Assembly (NCBI GenBank): GCA_026708005.1
Contig: JAPOVR010000028.1
Coordinates: 1 to 50,654, forward strand
DNA length: 50,654 nt
Direction: 5' to 3'
From: Actinomycetes bacterium
Lineage (GTDB): Bacteria; Actinomycetota; Thermoleophilia; Gaiellales; Gaiellaceae
A program made the translations under genes and the position numbers. Below, one piece after another: positions 16,726-25,064 of this stretch; position 1 is the first letter of the stretch; each line of letters starts with the position of its first letter. The notes below the pieces were generated by a model. It ran no database searches, was not told where the DNA came from, and saw nothing but the letters and a program-made list of their open reading frames with translations.

Positions 16726-18579
16726 CCGGCTGGCCCGCCGTGGCGACGGCCATCGACCGCCGCCCATCGCAGAGGCTCGGGCCGAACGGGCGGATCGAGG
16801 CCGGTTTCCTCCTTCGCCCTCGCCAGGATCTCGTCGATCGGCAGCCCGAAGTCAAAGTCGGCCGGCTCGCCGCGGTCCGCACGCATCCGGTCGCGCAGGC
16901 GCTCGGTGCCGGCGGCGTCGCCGATCAGCACGCCGTACTCGCGCTCGGCCTTTTCAGCTGAGATGAGGCCGTCGCGCACCTCGGCCTCGACGAGGCCCCC
17001 GGGAGCGCTCCAGCGGGTCTCCCCAGCCGCCGCCGTCCGGTAGACGAGCATGTCGCCCGGCTCGATGGCGATCTCGTCGCACTTGGCCGGCAGACGCTCG
17101 CTCGTGCCGTCGGCGCGAACGAGCAGCTTCGCCGAGCGCATAGCAGGACGACCGCCGACCGCCCCCCACGGGTAGGTTAGCCACCGGTAGTCGTGCAGCG
17201 AGATCTCGCCCGGCTCGAGGTACACGTAGCGCTTCTCGATGCCGTTTCCCCCGCGGTGGCGCCCGGCGCCGCCCGAGTCGCGAAGGCTCGTGTACCCGTC
17301 GATCCTCACCGGGTAGTAGGCCTCGAGGTACTCGGTCGGGATGCTCTGGAAGAGCGGCCACCACGAATGACCGTCGATCCCGTCGCCGATCGGCCGGCCG
17401 GGTATGCCGCAGTAGCAGATCTCCATCAGGAAGAAGAACTCGCCGCGCCCGTCCCACCCCGAGTAGAGCATGTACGGGCTCGTCCCGTCGCCGGCGGTCA
17501 TGTTCTGGAGGCTGCTGCGGCCGAGCGCTCCGCCGAACAGCTCGTAGAGGCGGGTCAGCGCGTGCGTTCGGCCCCGAGCGACGCCGGGAATACCGGCTGC
17601 ACGAGGCTCCCCTTCGGCATGAAGACATGGAGCAGGAGATAGAAGCCGTCGTTGAAGAGGATCTCGGGGTCATAGACCATGATCAGGTAGACGCCGAACT
17701 GCATCTTGAGCATGGCCTCGTTCAGGTAGAAGTTGATCGGGCCGGCCGCCTGGGGGTCGGTGCCCTCCCGGTCGAAGAAGGCGCGCTCGCCCTCGCGCCA
17801 GACCGTGAGCTTCAGCTTGTACGGGCCATGGCCGAGGCCGTCGTCGTCGACCCAGTCCTCGAACGACTGGGGCTTCTCCGGGATCGACCGCTTGATCAGC
17901 TCCGCCATGGGATGGTGGGCCCTGTCGAAAAGCGCCTGGCACGCGGCGAAGTAGGTGTCCTTGCCGAAGCGGCCGCACAGCTCGATGACCCGCCGCTTGC
18001 CCGCCTGGCAGCCCGCGATGGCTGCCATCAGGTCGGCGTGGTTCATCTCCGGCATCCGCACGTTGTTGAGGATCACGTCGAGGACGTCCTGGTTGACCAC
18101 CCCGCCCCGGATGATCTTCACGGGCGGAATCCGAATGCCCTCTCCGAAGACCGTCTTGGCGCCCGTAGGCAAGCCCCCCGGCGTTGGCCCGCCGATGTCC
18201 TGGTGGTGACCGAACATCGACGACCATCCGACGAGCTCCTCCCGCCAGAAGATCGGAACGCAGATGAGCCAGTCGTTCAGATGGGAGATCGCACCCCCGC
18301 ACTTGTACGGATCGCTGGTCAGGACGACGTCGCCGGGCCAATCGGCTCGTCGAAGTACTCGATTATCTCGCCGATGTACGAGCCGAACTGCCCCACGATC
18401 ATCCGCCCCTGCGGATCGGTTATCATCGGGAACTCGTCGTGCTGCTCCCGAATCACCGGGCTCAGCGCCGACCGCGACAGCACCGCGTCCACCTCGTACC
18501 GCGTGCTCTTTAGGGCGCCTTCGACGATGTCGATCGTGACCGGGTCGACCTCGATCGAGGGAATGTCGGCGAACCGCAC
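16722..18579 (-). pseudogene. hyuB: Hydantoinase B/oxoprolinase family protein, two frameshifts
   Basis: Three frames together encode a HyuB-family protein of about 619 residues, the normal size. The N-terminal part has DPVTIDIVEGALKSTRYEVD (residues ~12-31); the middle has VKIIRGGVVNQDVLDVILNNVRMP; the C-terminal part has TSLRDSGGAGRHRGGNGIEK. Breaks lie near 18336 (DEPIGPGDVVLTSDPY restored by one G in a GGG run) and near 17565 (one base restores ALTRLYELFGGALGR). The span of 1858 bases plus two is a multiple of three. HyuB pairs with an ATP-using HyuA to hydrolyse hydantoins or 5-oxoproline, or carboxylate ketones; no HyuA is present here. GTG start with a weak ribosome site. Probably intact in the organism. 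Confidence 0.82.
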
Positions 18580-18659
18580 GTGCTTTATCCCAGCGTCCCT
18601 CTCAGCCGCGGGGTATCACAGCGCAGGCCAAGCCGCCTCGTGCGCGACGCGGCGGCCCA

Positions 18660-19539
18660 CTACCCCGCGCGGGCGAGCCGTGTGAGCTGGTCGGTGGGAG
18701 CCGACTCGGCCGCGTAGATGGTGCCCATCAAGTGACCGCAGATCCCGTGGGGCATGTAGGGCACCGGGCGGCAGCGGCCAAGGAGCTCACCGTCCAGACC
18801 CAGCATGCTGAGGCGGGGCACCTGGTCGGACACGTACACGAGCCCCCGCTGACGAAGAGATCCATCGGACGGAAGAAGTCGTTCCACGCCTCGAGAAAGC
18901 CGCCGTCAGCGTCGAAGACCTGAACACGGTCGTTGTCTCGGTCAGCAACGAGGATACGATTCTGCCCGTCGATTGCCACCGCGTGCGGCGTCATGAACTC
19001 CCCTGGCCCGCGGCCCAGCGTACCCCAGGAGGCAAGCCACTCTCCCTCGGCCGAGAAGCCGTGGATGCGCGCATTGGCATAGCCATCGGCGACGAGGATG
19101 TCCCCTCCAGGCGCCACGGCCACGCCAGTCGGATGGTTGAACGGAGCCTGGAGCCGCGGGCGATGCCGCTCGCCGATCTCCTGCAGCAGGGTTCCTTCCG
19201 AGTCGAAGACGATGACCTGATGGGCGTCGCGGTCGACGACGAGCACGCGGCCGTCGGCCGTCGCAAAGATCCCATGGCTGTCGGCGATCACATCCGAGCC
19301 CCACGAGCGCAGGTACCCGCCTGACGGATCGAGCACGGCAACCGGGGGATCTGTGCACTGGCAGCGTAGATGCAACCCTCTGCGTCAACCGCGATCGTGC
19401 TCACGTAGGCCAGCTCCAGCCCAGGCGGCAGCACGCTCCACGGCCTCTCGACCTCGTAGAGGCTCTCGCCCAACTCTACCACGAACTCTGTCTGCAAGCC
19501 ACGCCTCGCGCAGAACCAACGAGCCTCGACGGCCGGCAT
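18660..19539 (-). pseudogene. NHL-repeat beta-propeller protein, two frameshifts
   Basis: Reading three frames gives a ~293-residue NHL-repeat protein. At least four blades are visible, with repeated patterns such as GRVLVVDRDAHQVIVFDSEG, GGDILVADGYANARIHGFS and NRILVADRDNDRVQVFDADG. Breaks are at 19342-19346 (GGGGG on the plus strand; one more gives AAQIPPVAVLDPSG) and 18843-18847 (CCCCC; one more gives FVSGGLVYVSDQVPR). Span 880 plus two equals 294 codons. No signal peptide is seen. NHL propellers act as protein- or ligand-binding scaffolds or as lyases/lactonases (SMP-30-like). It sits between the hydantoinase and acetamidase genes on the same strand. Specific function unknown. Confidence 0.78.
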
Positions 19540-19621
19540 CGTAGCCTGGGAGGATCGAAAGACGCAGCGCGGCGGCCCGACCGCGCCCCGGCGCGAGCTG
19601 CCGCGGCAGCCTCCAAGGTGG

Positions 19622-20557
19622 CTACTCTCGGAAGACCGCGAGGGGCAAGAGCGCGCTGACGATGTACTCGCCTGCGTCGACGATCTCCGAGATCTTCAGG
19701 TCGACGACGAGGCTCGCGAGGACGTAGGCATCCTTCCCAGAGAGTCCGTAGACGCCGGAGACGTGCTCGACCATGGCGCGCACGGCGTCCTGAGCGGCGA
19801 CGTAGAGGTCGGGGCCGACGCCCATAGTGCCGTAGAAGCCGGCCGTGTCGACCCGTGGGGTCAGCGGCCCGCTCGTCATGAACTGCGGCGCAGTCAGCTG
19901 CCGCCCCTCCTGAACCGTGAAGCGGAGGGCTGCGTACATCGGCGCCTCGATGCCGGTGACGCATACCTCTCCGTCCCCCTGAGCGGCGTGGGCATCGCCG
20001 CAGCTGAAGAGCGCGCCCTCGAGCTGCACCGGCAGGTACAGAACCGCTCCTCGGACGAGCTGGCGGGTGTCGAGGTTGCCGCCGAAGATGCCGGGGGGCA
20101 TGACCGCCTGCTGGCTCGCGCCCGCTGGGCAGACGCCCATCGTCCCCATGAACGGCTCGATCGGAATCGCGATGTCCTCACGCAGGTAGGTCACGTCGCC
20201 GGTCGTGAGGTCGAAGATCCGCAGGTAGGGCTCCGGGAAGTCGTCTGGCAGCAGCCCGAGCCCCGGGAAGATCGCCGTCCATCCCCAGCCGAGGGTGTGG
20301 AGGTCGAGGATCTCGACGGCGAGCGTGTCGCCCGGCCGCGCGCCGCCGACGGCGATCGGTCCGGCGAGCGGGTAGACCCGGTCCCAGTCGACCTGCGTGA
20401 CGGCGTCGACAGCCGAGTCCGGTGTGATCTGGTTATCGCAGACGTCGCGCGTCTGCACGACCACCGTGTCGCCGCTCTCAACCGTCAGGACGGGCTCGTT
20501 CCCGGCATCCCAGGTGTAGTGCACCCGGTCGGAGGGGAAGTAGTGGGTGGCTGGCAT
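19622..20557 (-). CDS. Acetamidase/formamidase family protein
   Basis: A 311-residue member of the FmdA/AmdA family. Diagnostic segments include YTWDAGNEPVLTVESGDTV near the N-terminus, LAGPIAVGGARPGDTLAVEILD, the central FSCGDAHAAQGDGEVCVTGIE, and a C-terminal YVLASLVVDLKISEIVD. These enzymes hydrolyse short aliphatic amides to acid and ammonia. It is the shorter type, distinct from the 385-residue fmdA at 29369-30526, with which it shares the GDxHxxQGDGE motif. AGGAGG precedes the ATG. It starts 5 bp after the DUF309 gene. Amide substrate unknown. Confidence 0.92.
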   Translation of the reverse strand: MPATHYFPSDRVHYTWDAGNEPVLTVESGDTVVVQTRDVCDNQITPDSAVDAVTQVDWDRVYPLAGPIAVGGARPGDTLAVEILDLHTLGWGWTAIFPGLGLLPDDFPEPYLRIFDLTTGDVTYLREDIAIPIEPFMGTMGVCPAGASQQAVMPPGIFGGNLDTRQLVRGAVLYLPVQLEGALFSCGDAHAAQGDGEVCVTGIEAPMYAALRFTVQEGRQLTAPQFMTSGPLTPRVDTAGFYGTMGVGPDLYVAAQDAVRAMVEHVSGVYGLSGKDAYVLASLVVDLKISEIVDAGEYIVSALLPLAVFRE

Positions 20558-20562
20558 CGTGC

Positions 20563-20910
20563 TTACCTCCTGGAATCGGTCGGGCCGCGCCGCAGCCGCG
20601 GCCGTGGCAGATCGGGGTACAGGCAGGATGCCGCCTCGACCTGCGCGAGCAGGTCGGCGACATCGAGCCCCCGGTGGACAGGCGCGTAGGGAGCGAGCCG
20701 GCGCCGCGCCTTCTCGAGCTGCCCCTCGCAGCCGCGCCGATTCCCTCGCTCGGCCTGGTACCAGGCGACCGCGACGTGGACGAGACCCTGGAAGAAGTCG
20801 CGCTCCTCCTGCTGGGCCGCACGCCAGACGTCCTCGACGACCTCGTGGGCGGCGAAGTACTCGCCGTCCTCGATCAGCTCGAGCCCACGCCGGTAGCCGG
20901 CCTCAATCAT
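20563..20910 (-). CDS. DUF309 domain-containing protein
   Basis: A 115-residue helical protein. The motif EYFAAHEVVEDVWRAA (about residues 17-32), followed by FFQGLVHVAVAWY, is the hallmark of DUF309, a small helical bundle of unknown function with conserved His/Glu that may bind a metal. Start MIEAGYRRGLELIEDG is favoured because it gives the normal family length; the open frame extends further but the extra part is unlike the family. It is 5 bp upstream of the acetamidase gene and is probably first in that transcript. Its role in amide metabolism is unproven. Confidence 0.85.
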   Translation of the reverse strand: MIEAGYRRGLELIEDGEYFAAHEVVEDVWRAAQQEERDFFQGLVHVAVAWYQAERGNRRGCEGQLEKARRRLAPYAPVHRGLDVADLLAQVEAASCLYPDLPRPRLRRGPTDSRR

Positions 20911-21144
20911 CAGAGCCCTTCTACCTGTTCTCGGTGCTCTCGGCGTCTCGGGCCATGCCGCCGAGGTGGCGCGTGCGCCGACAATCTGCCCATGGAGGAG
21001 GAACCTGAGCTCGTCGCTGGGTGGAGGCCCAGCACGCGGCAACAGACCGCGTTTTCCCCTGCTGGGCTGCGCCTTGGGCAACTGCCGGGCTGCACCCTGG
21101 TGGTAGGCTTACCTCACCCGCACAGCTCTCAGGAGAGATAAAAA

Positions 21145-22308
21145 ATGACGTTATTCCCGGTGACGACCGTCGGCAGCTGGTGCCGGCCGCCAGAGCTCGT
21201 TCGCGCGCTGCGTGCCCGCCAGGCGGACGAGCTGCCGACTGAGGAGTTCGACTCGATCGCAGACGAAGCGGTGCTCACCTGTCTGCGCTACCAGGAGGAC
21301 GCGGGCGTTGACATCGTGACGGACGGTGAGCAGCGCCGCGACAACTTCTACTCGTTCGTCACCGAGAAGCTGAGCGGCATGAAGCTGATGAGCGTCTCCG
21401 AGCTGATGGAGTACATGCCGGATCGCGCCGGATTCGAGGAGCAGCTGCGGGCGCTCGATGTACCCGCCTTCGCGATCAAGAGCCCGGTCGCGGTCGACAC
21501 GCTCGAGACGACGTCGGGTCTCGCGCAGGACGAGGCAGCGTTCCTCCAAGCCAACACGAGCAAGCCGATCAAGATTCCGATCCCTGGCCCGTACATGCTG
21601 ACCCGCTCGGCGTGGTTTGACGGGCTGTCAAACGACGCGTATCCAACACGCGACGACCTGGCGAGCGAGGTCGTCGCGCTGCTGCGAAATGAGATCGCGG
21701 CGCTGCGCGACATGGGCGTCGAGCACATCCAGCTGGACGAGCCGACGCTCACGCAGGTCGTCTACGGCGAAGAGAGTACCGAGACGTTCATGTGCGCCGC
21801 CATGGCATCGCGCCTCGACCCGACGGAGGAGATGGACTTCGCTCTCAACCTCGTCAACGAGACGGTCAAGGATGTTGACGGCGTCCATCTGGGGGTGCAC
21901 GTGTGCCGCGGAAACTGGAGCAAGCGCGAGGACGTCCTGCTCAAGGGGAACTACGGACCGCTGCTGCCGCACCTGATGCAGATGAACATCGACCAGCTCG
22001 TCCTCGAGATGGCGACACCCCGAGCCGGCGAGGTTGACGTGTTCAAGGAGTACCGCAACGAGAAGGAGATCGGGCTAGGGGTTGTCAATCCACGAAGCGA
22101 CGAGGTCGAGGAGGTCTCGACCATCGTCGGGCGCACCGAGCAGATGCTCGAGCACTTCGACCCCGACAGGATCTACCTCAACCCTGACTGCGGCTTCGGC
22201 ACGTTCGCCGAGCGCAACGTCAACACACCCGACATCGCCGGCCGCAAGCTTGCGGCGATCGGCGAGGCGGCGCAGATCCTGCGCAGCAAGTACGGCAACA
22301 GCAACTGA
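21145..22308 (+). CDS. Cobalamin-independent methionine synthase-like protein (MetE C-terminal type)
   Basis: A 387-residue protein homologous to the catalytic half of MetE. Zinc ligands are all visible: His252 and Cys254 in HVCRGN, Glu288 in VLEMA, and Cys349 in NPDCGFGT. The substrate loop HIQLDEP (194-200) is also present. It lacks the N-terminal MetE domain, like the archaeal-type core enzymes and the many stand-alone methyltransferase paralogues. It may transfer a methyl group from folate or another donor to a thiol. AGGAGA lies upstream of the ATG. It heads a three-gene rightward unit with an OsmC protein (10-bp gap, GAGGGAGG) and a sulfurtransferase, which suggests thiol or sulfur chemistry. 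True methionine synthesis is not assured. Confidence 0.88.
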   Translation: MTLFPVTTVGSWCRPPELVRALRARQADELPTEEFDSIADEAVLTCLRYQEDAGVDIVTDGEQRRDNFYSFVTEKLSGMKLMSVSELMEYMPDRAGFEEQLRALDVPAFAIKSPVAVDTLETTSGLAQDEAAFLQANTSKPIKIPIPGPYMLTRSAWFDGLSNDAYPTRDDLASEVVALLRNEIAALRDMGVEHIQLDEPTLTQVVYGEESTETFMCAAMASRLDPTEEMDFALNLVNETVKDVDGVHLGVHVCRGNWSKREDVLLKGNYGPLLPHLMQMNIDQLVLEMATPRAGEVDVFKEYRNEKEIGLGVVNPRSDEVEEVSTIVGRTEQMLEHFDPDRIYLNPDCGFGTFAERNVNTPDIAGRKLAAIGEAAQILRSKYGNSN

Positions 22309-22318
22309 GGGAGGCGCG

Positions 22319-22864
22319 GTGGCAACCGACTCGAGCACGCAAGAAGAGATCCTCAACGGCCTCCACCCCTCGGCACTCGAGGCGGTGGTAGAGTCGCTGA
22401 AGGATGAAGACAACCTCGCGGCATTCAGCGGCCCGTGGCGCTCCCGCGTCGTCTGGGAGGACGGCTTCAAGGCCAAAGCGCTGATGCGCACCCACACCGT
22501 GCGCATGGACGAGCCCGAGGGTCTCGACACGCAGGACACGGCCGCGAGCGCGCACGAGCAGCTGCTCTCGGCGGTCGGGGCCTGCATGATGGTCGGCTTC
22601 GTCATGAACGCGACGCGGCAGGGCGTCAAGATCCACGACCTCGAGATCGCGCTGGAGGGCCACTTCGACAACATCCTCAAGTGGGCAGGCCTCGACGATG
22701 CCGGCAACCCCGCCTACGGAGGGCTCAACGCCAAGCTCTACGTTCGCGCCGATGCCGACGAGGACACGCTGCGCGGCCTCTGGAAGAAGGCGATTGACGG
22801 CTCGCCCGTGACGCAGAGCGTCGTGCGCGCAACACCGGTGACCACCGAGTTCGAAGCGGTCTAG
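22319..22864 (+). CDS. OsmC family protein
   Basis: A 181-residue OsmC/Ohr-fold protein. The GTG start at 22319 has GAGGGAGG just upstream; a longer frame would run into the MetE-like gene. One peroxidatic-type Cys is seen in LLSAVGACMMVGF, but the second conserved Cys is replaced (DGSPVTQSV instead of a CP motif), so classical two-Cys thiol peroxidase activity is doubtful. The family includes hydroperoxide reductases and acyl- or thiol-handling relatives. It lies 10 bp after the MetE-like gene and 24 bp before the sulfurtransferase. A second single-Cys OsmC protein is at 46761-47330. Confidence 0.85.
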   Translation: MATDSSTQEEILNGLHPSALEAVVESLKDEDNLAAFSGPWRSRVVWEDGFKAKALMRTHTVRMDEPEGLDTQDTAASAHEQLLSAVGACMMVGFVMNATRQGVKIHDLEIALEGHFDNILKWAGLDDAGNPAYGGLNAKLYVRADADEDTLRGLWKKAIDGSPVTQSVVRATPVTTEFEAV

Positions 22865-22888
22865 GCTGGCGCGCTTCGCACCGACCCG

Positions 22889-23689
22889 ATGATCCGCCTC
22901 GTCGCGGGCGAATGGCTCGCGCGCGAGCTCGACAGCGGTGCCTTCACGCTCGTCGACCCGCGCCTGCGCGTCAGGTACCTGTCCGGCCACGCCGCCGGCG
23001 CGATCCACGTGCCGATGAGGAAGCTGTTCGGCGACGATGGCCGTCTGCGCCCGGATGAGGCGCTGGCCCGCTGGCTCGGCAGCCTCGGTGTCAGCACCAA
23101 CTGCCCCGTCGTCCTCTACGACCAGCACGACGGCCAGAGCGCAGCGATGCTCGCCTGGACGCTCGTCTACCTCGGCCACCCCGACGTGCGCCTCCTGGAC
23201 GCGCCGTTCGATAGCTGGGTTGCTGACGGACAGGAGCTGTTCTATCGGCCGGTGGAAGCCGCGCCCGCGGTCTTCGCGCTCGCCCGGCGGCCGGAGCTGC
23301 GCGCCACGGCACAGGATGTGTTCGGAGAGGAGAGCGCGCGACTTCTCGACGTGCGGAGCGCCGAGGAGTTCTCAGGCGAGCAGGTGCTCGGCAACGACCG
23401 GGCGGGGCACATCCCGGGCGCAGCGAATCTCCCGTGGCTCAGCTTCGCCCGAGACGAGGGCCAGGAGCTCCTTGCTCCCAAGGAGGAGCTTGCGCCACTC
23501 CTGGCGGCGGCCGGCGTCACGCGTGAGCGCCCGACCATCGTCTACTGCCGCTCCGCAACCCGCGCCTCGGTTGCGTACGTCGCCCTCGACCAGCTTGGCT
23601 ACGCGGTGAGCCTGTACGACGGCTCCTACGCCGACTGGAGCGCACGGCCAGAGCTGCCCGTCGACACAGGCCGCGCCGCGCAGCTGTAG
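22889..23689 (+). CDS. Sulfurtransferase (tandem rhodanese domains)
   Basis: A 266-residue protein with two rhodanese domains (about 5-120 and 138-258), the layout of thiosulfate or 3-mercaptopyruvate sulfurtransferases. The first domain has VDPRLRVRYLSGHAAGAIHVP; the second has LLDVRSAEEF and the active-site loop YCRSATRAS with Cys220. The loop CRSATR differs from the common CGSGVTA and CxxGxR types, so the donor is uncertain. It probably moves sulfane sulfur to a thiol acceptor. No good ribosome site is seen, but it follows the OsmC gene by 24 bp. A 1.4-kb non-coding region follows. Confidence 0.88.
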   Translation: MIRLVAGEWLARELDSGAFTLVDPRLRVRYLSGHAAGAIHVPMRKLFGDDGRLRPDEALARWLGSLGVSTNCPVVLYDQHDGQSAAMLAWTLVYLGHPDVRLLDAPFDSWVADGQELFYRPVEAAPAVFALARRPELRATAQDVFGEESARLLDVRSAEEFSGEQVLGNDRAGHIPGAANLPWLSFARDEGQELLAPKEELAPLLAAAGVTRERPTIVYCRSATRASVAYVALDQLGYAVSLYDGSYADWSARPELPVDTGRAAQL

Positions 23690-23969
23690 GCGCCGCCCAG
23701 TTGCCGGCCCTGCGCGCGTGTTCCAGCCCGGTCTCCCCTGGAGGCTCCGATGCCGACGATCCGGTGCGCAAGGGACTGGTGGGCTGGATGGAGGCGCGGG
23801 GACCCGCGGGCCGGAGTGGCACGGGCTGGGCAGGGAGTGGCGCGGGACTGGGCAGGGACGTCCGGTCCACGAGCTCCTGCTGGCGCACGGGAAGAGGCCC
23901 GAGCTGGACAGTGGCACCGGGGCCCGCGAGCCGGAGCGGCACAGGCCTGTGAGGCGGGCACGGGAAGAT

Positions 23970-24540
23970 CTGCGGCCCGGGCACAACCACAGAGCTCGAG
24001 CAGCTCCGTTCTGGCGGGCTGGTGGCTCACCGGCCGGCGATGGAAAGGCCCGCGCGACGGTCTAGGACGCGGGGCTGCGCGACGGGGGCGGACAGCGACA
24101 CAGGCCACAGAGCAAAGGAGCCTGCGATCCGGGACAACCACGAGGGGACCCGGCTGGTGGCTCACCGGCTGGTGACACAGGAACTGGTGAGCTGGGACTG
24201 ACGGTGACACGAGAACTGGCCAAAGTGGCGCAGCGACCGCGCGCGGGGCGGTGCCCACCGAGCCGGAACGCGGAGCCCGCAGGAGGGTTACCCCAAGGCT
24301 CACAGCAGCGACACCCTGGCTGGTAGCTGCCGCCCGGTGACGCGGGCATTTGCGAGCTGGGGCAGCCACGAGGGGCCTCTACCGCGAGGGAGCCTGTCTT
24401 GGTAGCTCAGCGACTGGTGACGCAGGCACTCGCGGTCTGAGGACAGCCGGCCGCGGACCAGAGCTCAGGAGCCTGCGAGCCGGGACAGCCTGACCGGCAG
24501 TTCACCAGCTGGTGACGGGAGTACCGCGGCCTGAGGATGC
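23970..24540. repeat. Degenerate direct-repeat array
   Basis: Related units recur at about 23970, 24118, 24316, 24389 and 24468. Shared blocks are GGAGCCTG, CCGGGACA followed by C-rich sequence, CTGGTGGCTCACCGGC and CTGGTGACNCNGG. Units have diverged and vary from about 75 to 200 bp. There are no uniform spacers, so it is not a CRISPR array. Origin unknown. Confidence 0.5.
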
Positions 24541-24660
24541 GCGGTCGTGGAAGAGGAGCGAACACGAGGGTTGGCCTCCAGGGCTGCTTTTCGCTCCTCC
24601 CCGTTGCGCCTCAGCCGGCCAGCGCGGCCCAGCTCGTCAGCCAGCAGTTCTATGCAGAAC

Positions 24661-24750
24661 TCGGCACAGTTTCGCGACGCTTCTGTGACAACGCGGGCCC
24701 TCTGCTCGGCTACCCCCCGAGTGGTGGGGGTGGGCCATCCCTTACGGCGG
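24661..24750 (+). repeat. Dispersed intergenic element, copy A
   Basis: Contains an 11-nt tandem pair ending CTTCTGTGACA (24669-24690), then CTGCTCGGCTACCCCCC and a G-rich GTGGTGGGGGTGGG partner, then CCCTTACGGCGG. The same order occurs in copies B (27469-27571), C (32041-32142) and D (44181-44272, opposite strand). The C-rich and G-rich arms can form a hairpin. Function unknown. Confidence 0.7.
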
Positions 24751-25064
24751 CTGAGCGGGCTCCGCCGCGGCTGAGCAGGCCTGGCGAACCTACATCGCCA
24801 ACAAACCGAGCTGACCTACGGCAGCTGAGCCACCTCTACCGCGGCTGAGCGAGCCAGGCAGGAGGCTGGCAGGCCCCGCAAAGGCTGAGCGGGTCCCACG
24901 GCGGCTGGGCAGGACCGGCAGGGGCTGGACAAACCGCGAGGTAGCCCGCCGGCCACGTGGCGGCGTGTCGGCTTCGCAGGGACAGGAGCCAAGCGAGCCT
25001 TGAGCCCCGTCGGCGGGAGCACCGCACCACGTCTGGCACGGCCGGCAGAAGGTAGCGTGCCACC

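Larger units (their letters stand above)
23690..25064. other. 1.4-kb gene-free gap with degenerate direct repeats
   Basis: No convincing gene on either strand. The gap is built of degenerate repeats: a pair containing GCGGGCCGGAGTGGCACGGG and GCGAGCCGGAGCGGCACAGG (23817-23945), then several decayed units with GGAGCCTGCGA, CTGGTGGCTCACCGG and CTGGTGAC (23970-24540). It ends with copy A of the dispersed element (24661-24750). Open frames here repeat Gly, Arg and Pro and fit no family. Confidence 0.65.

Noticed and set aside
20911-21144. A SAM or cobalamin riboswitch before the MetE-like gene
   Set aside because: I could not find the conserved core of either class in the 234-bp leader.
23690-25064. 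Genes in the repeat-rich gap
   Set aside because: Open frames on both strands are repeat-derived, with no ribosome sites or recognisable domains.
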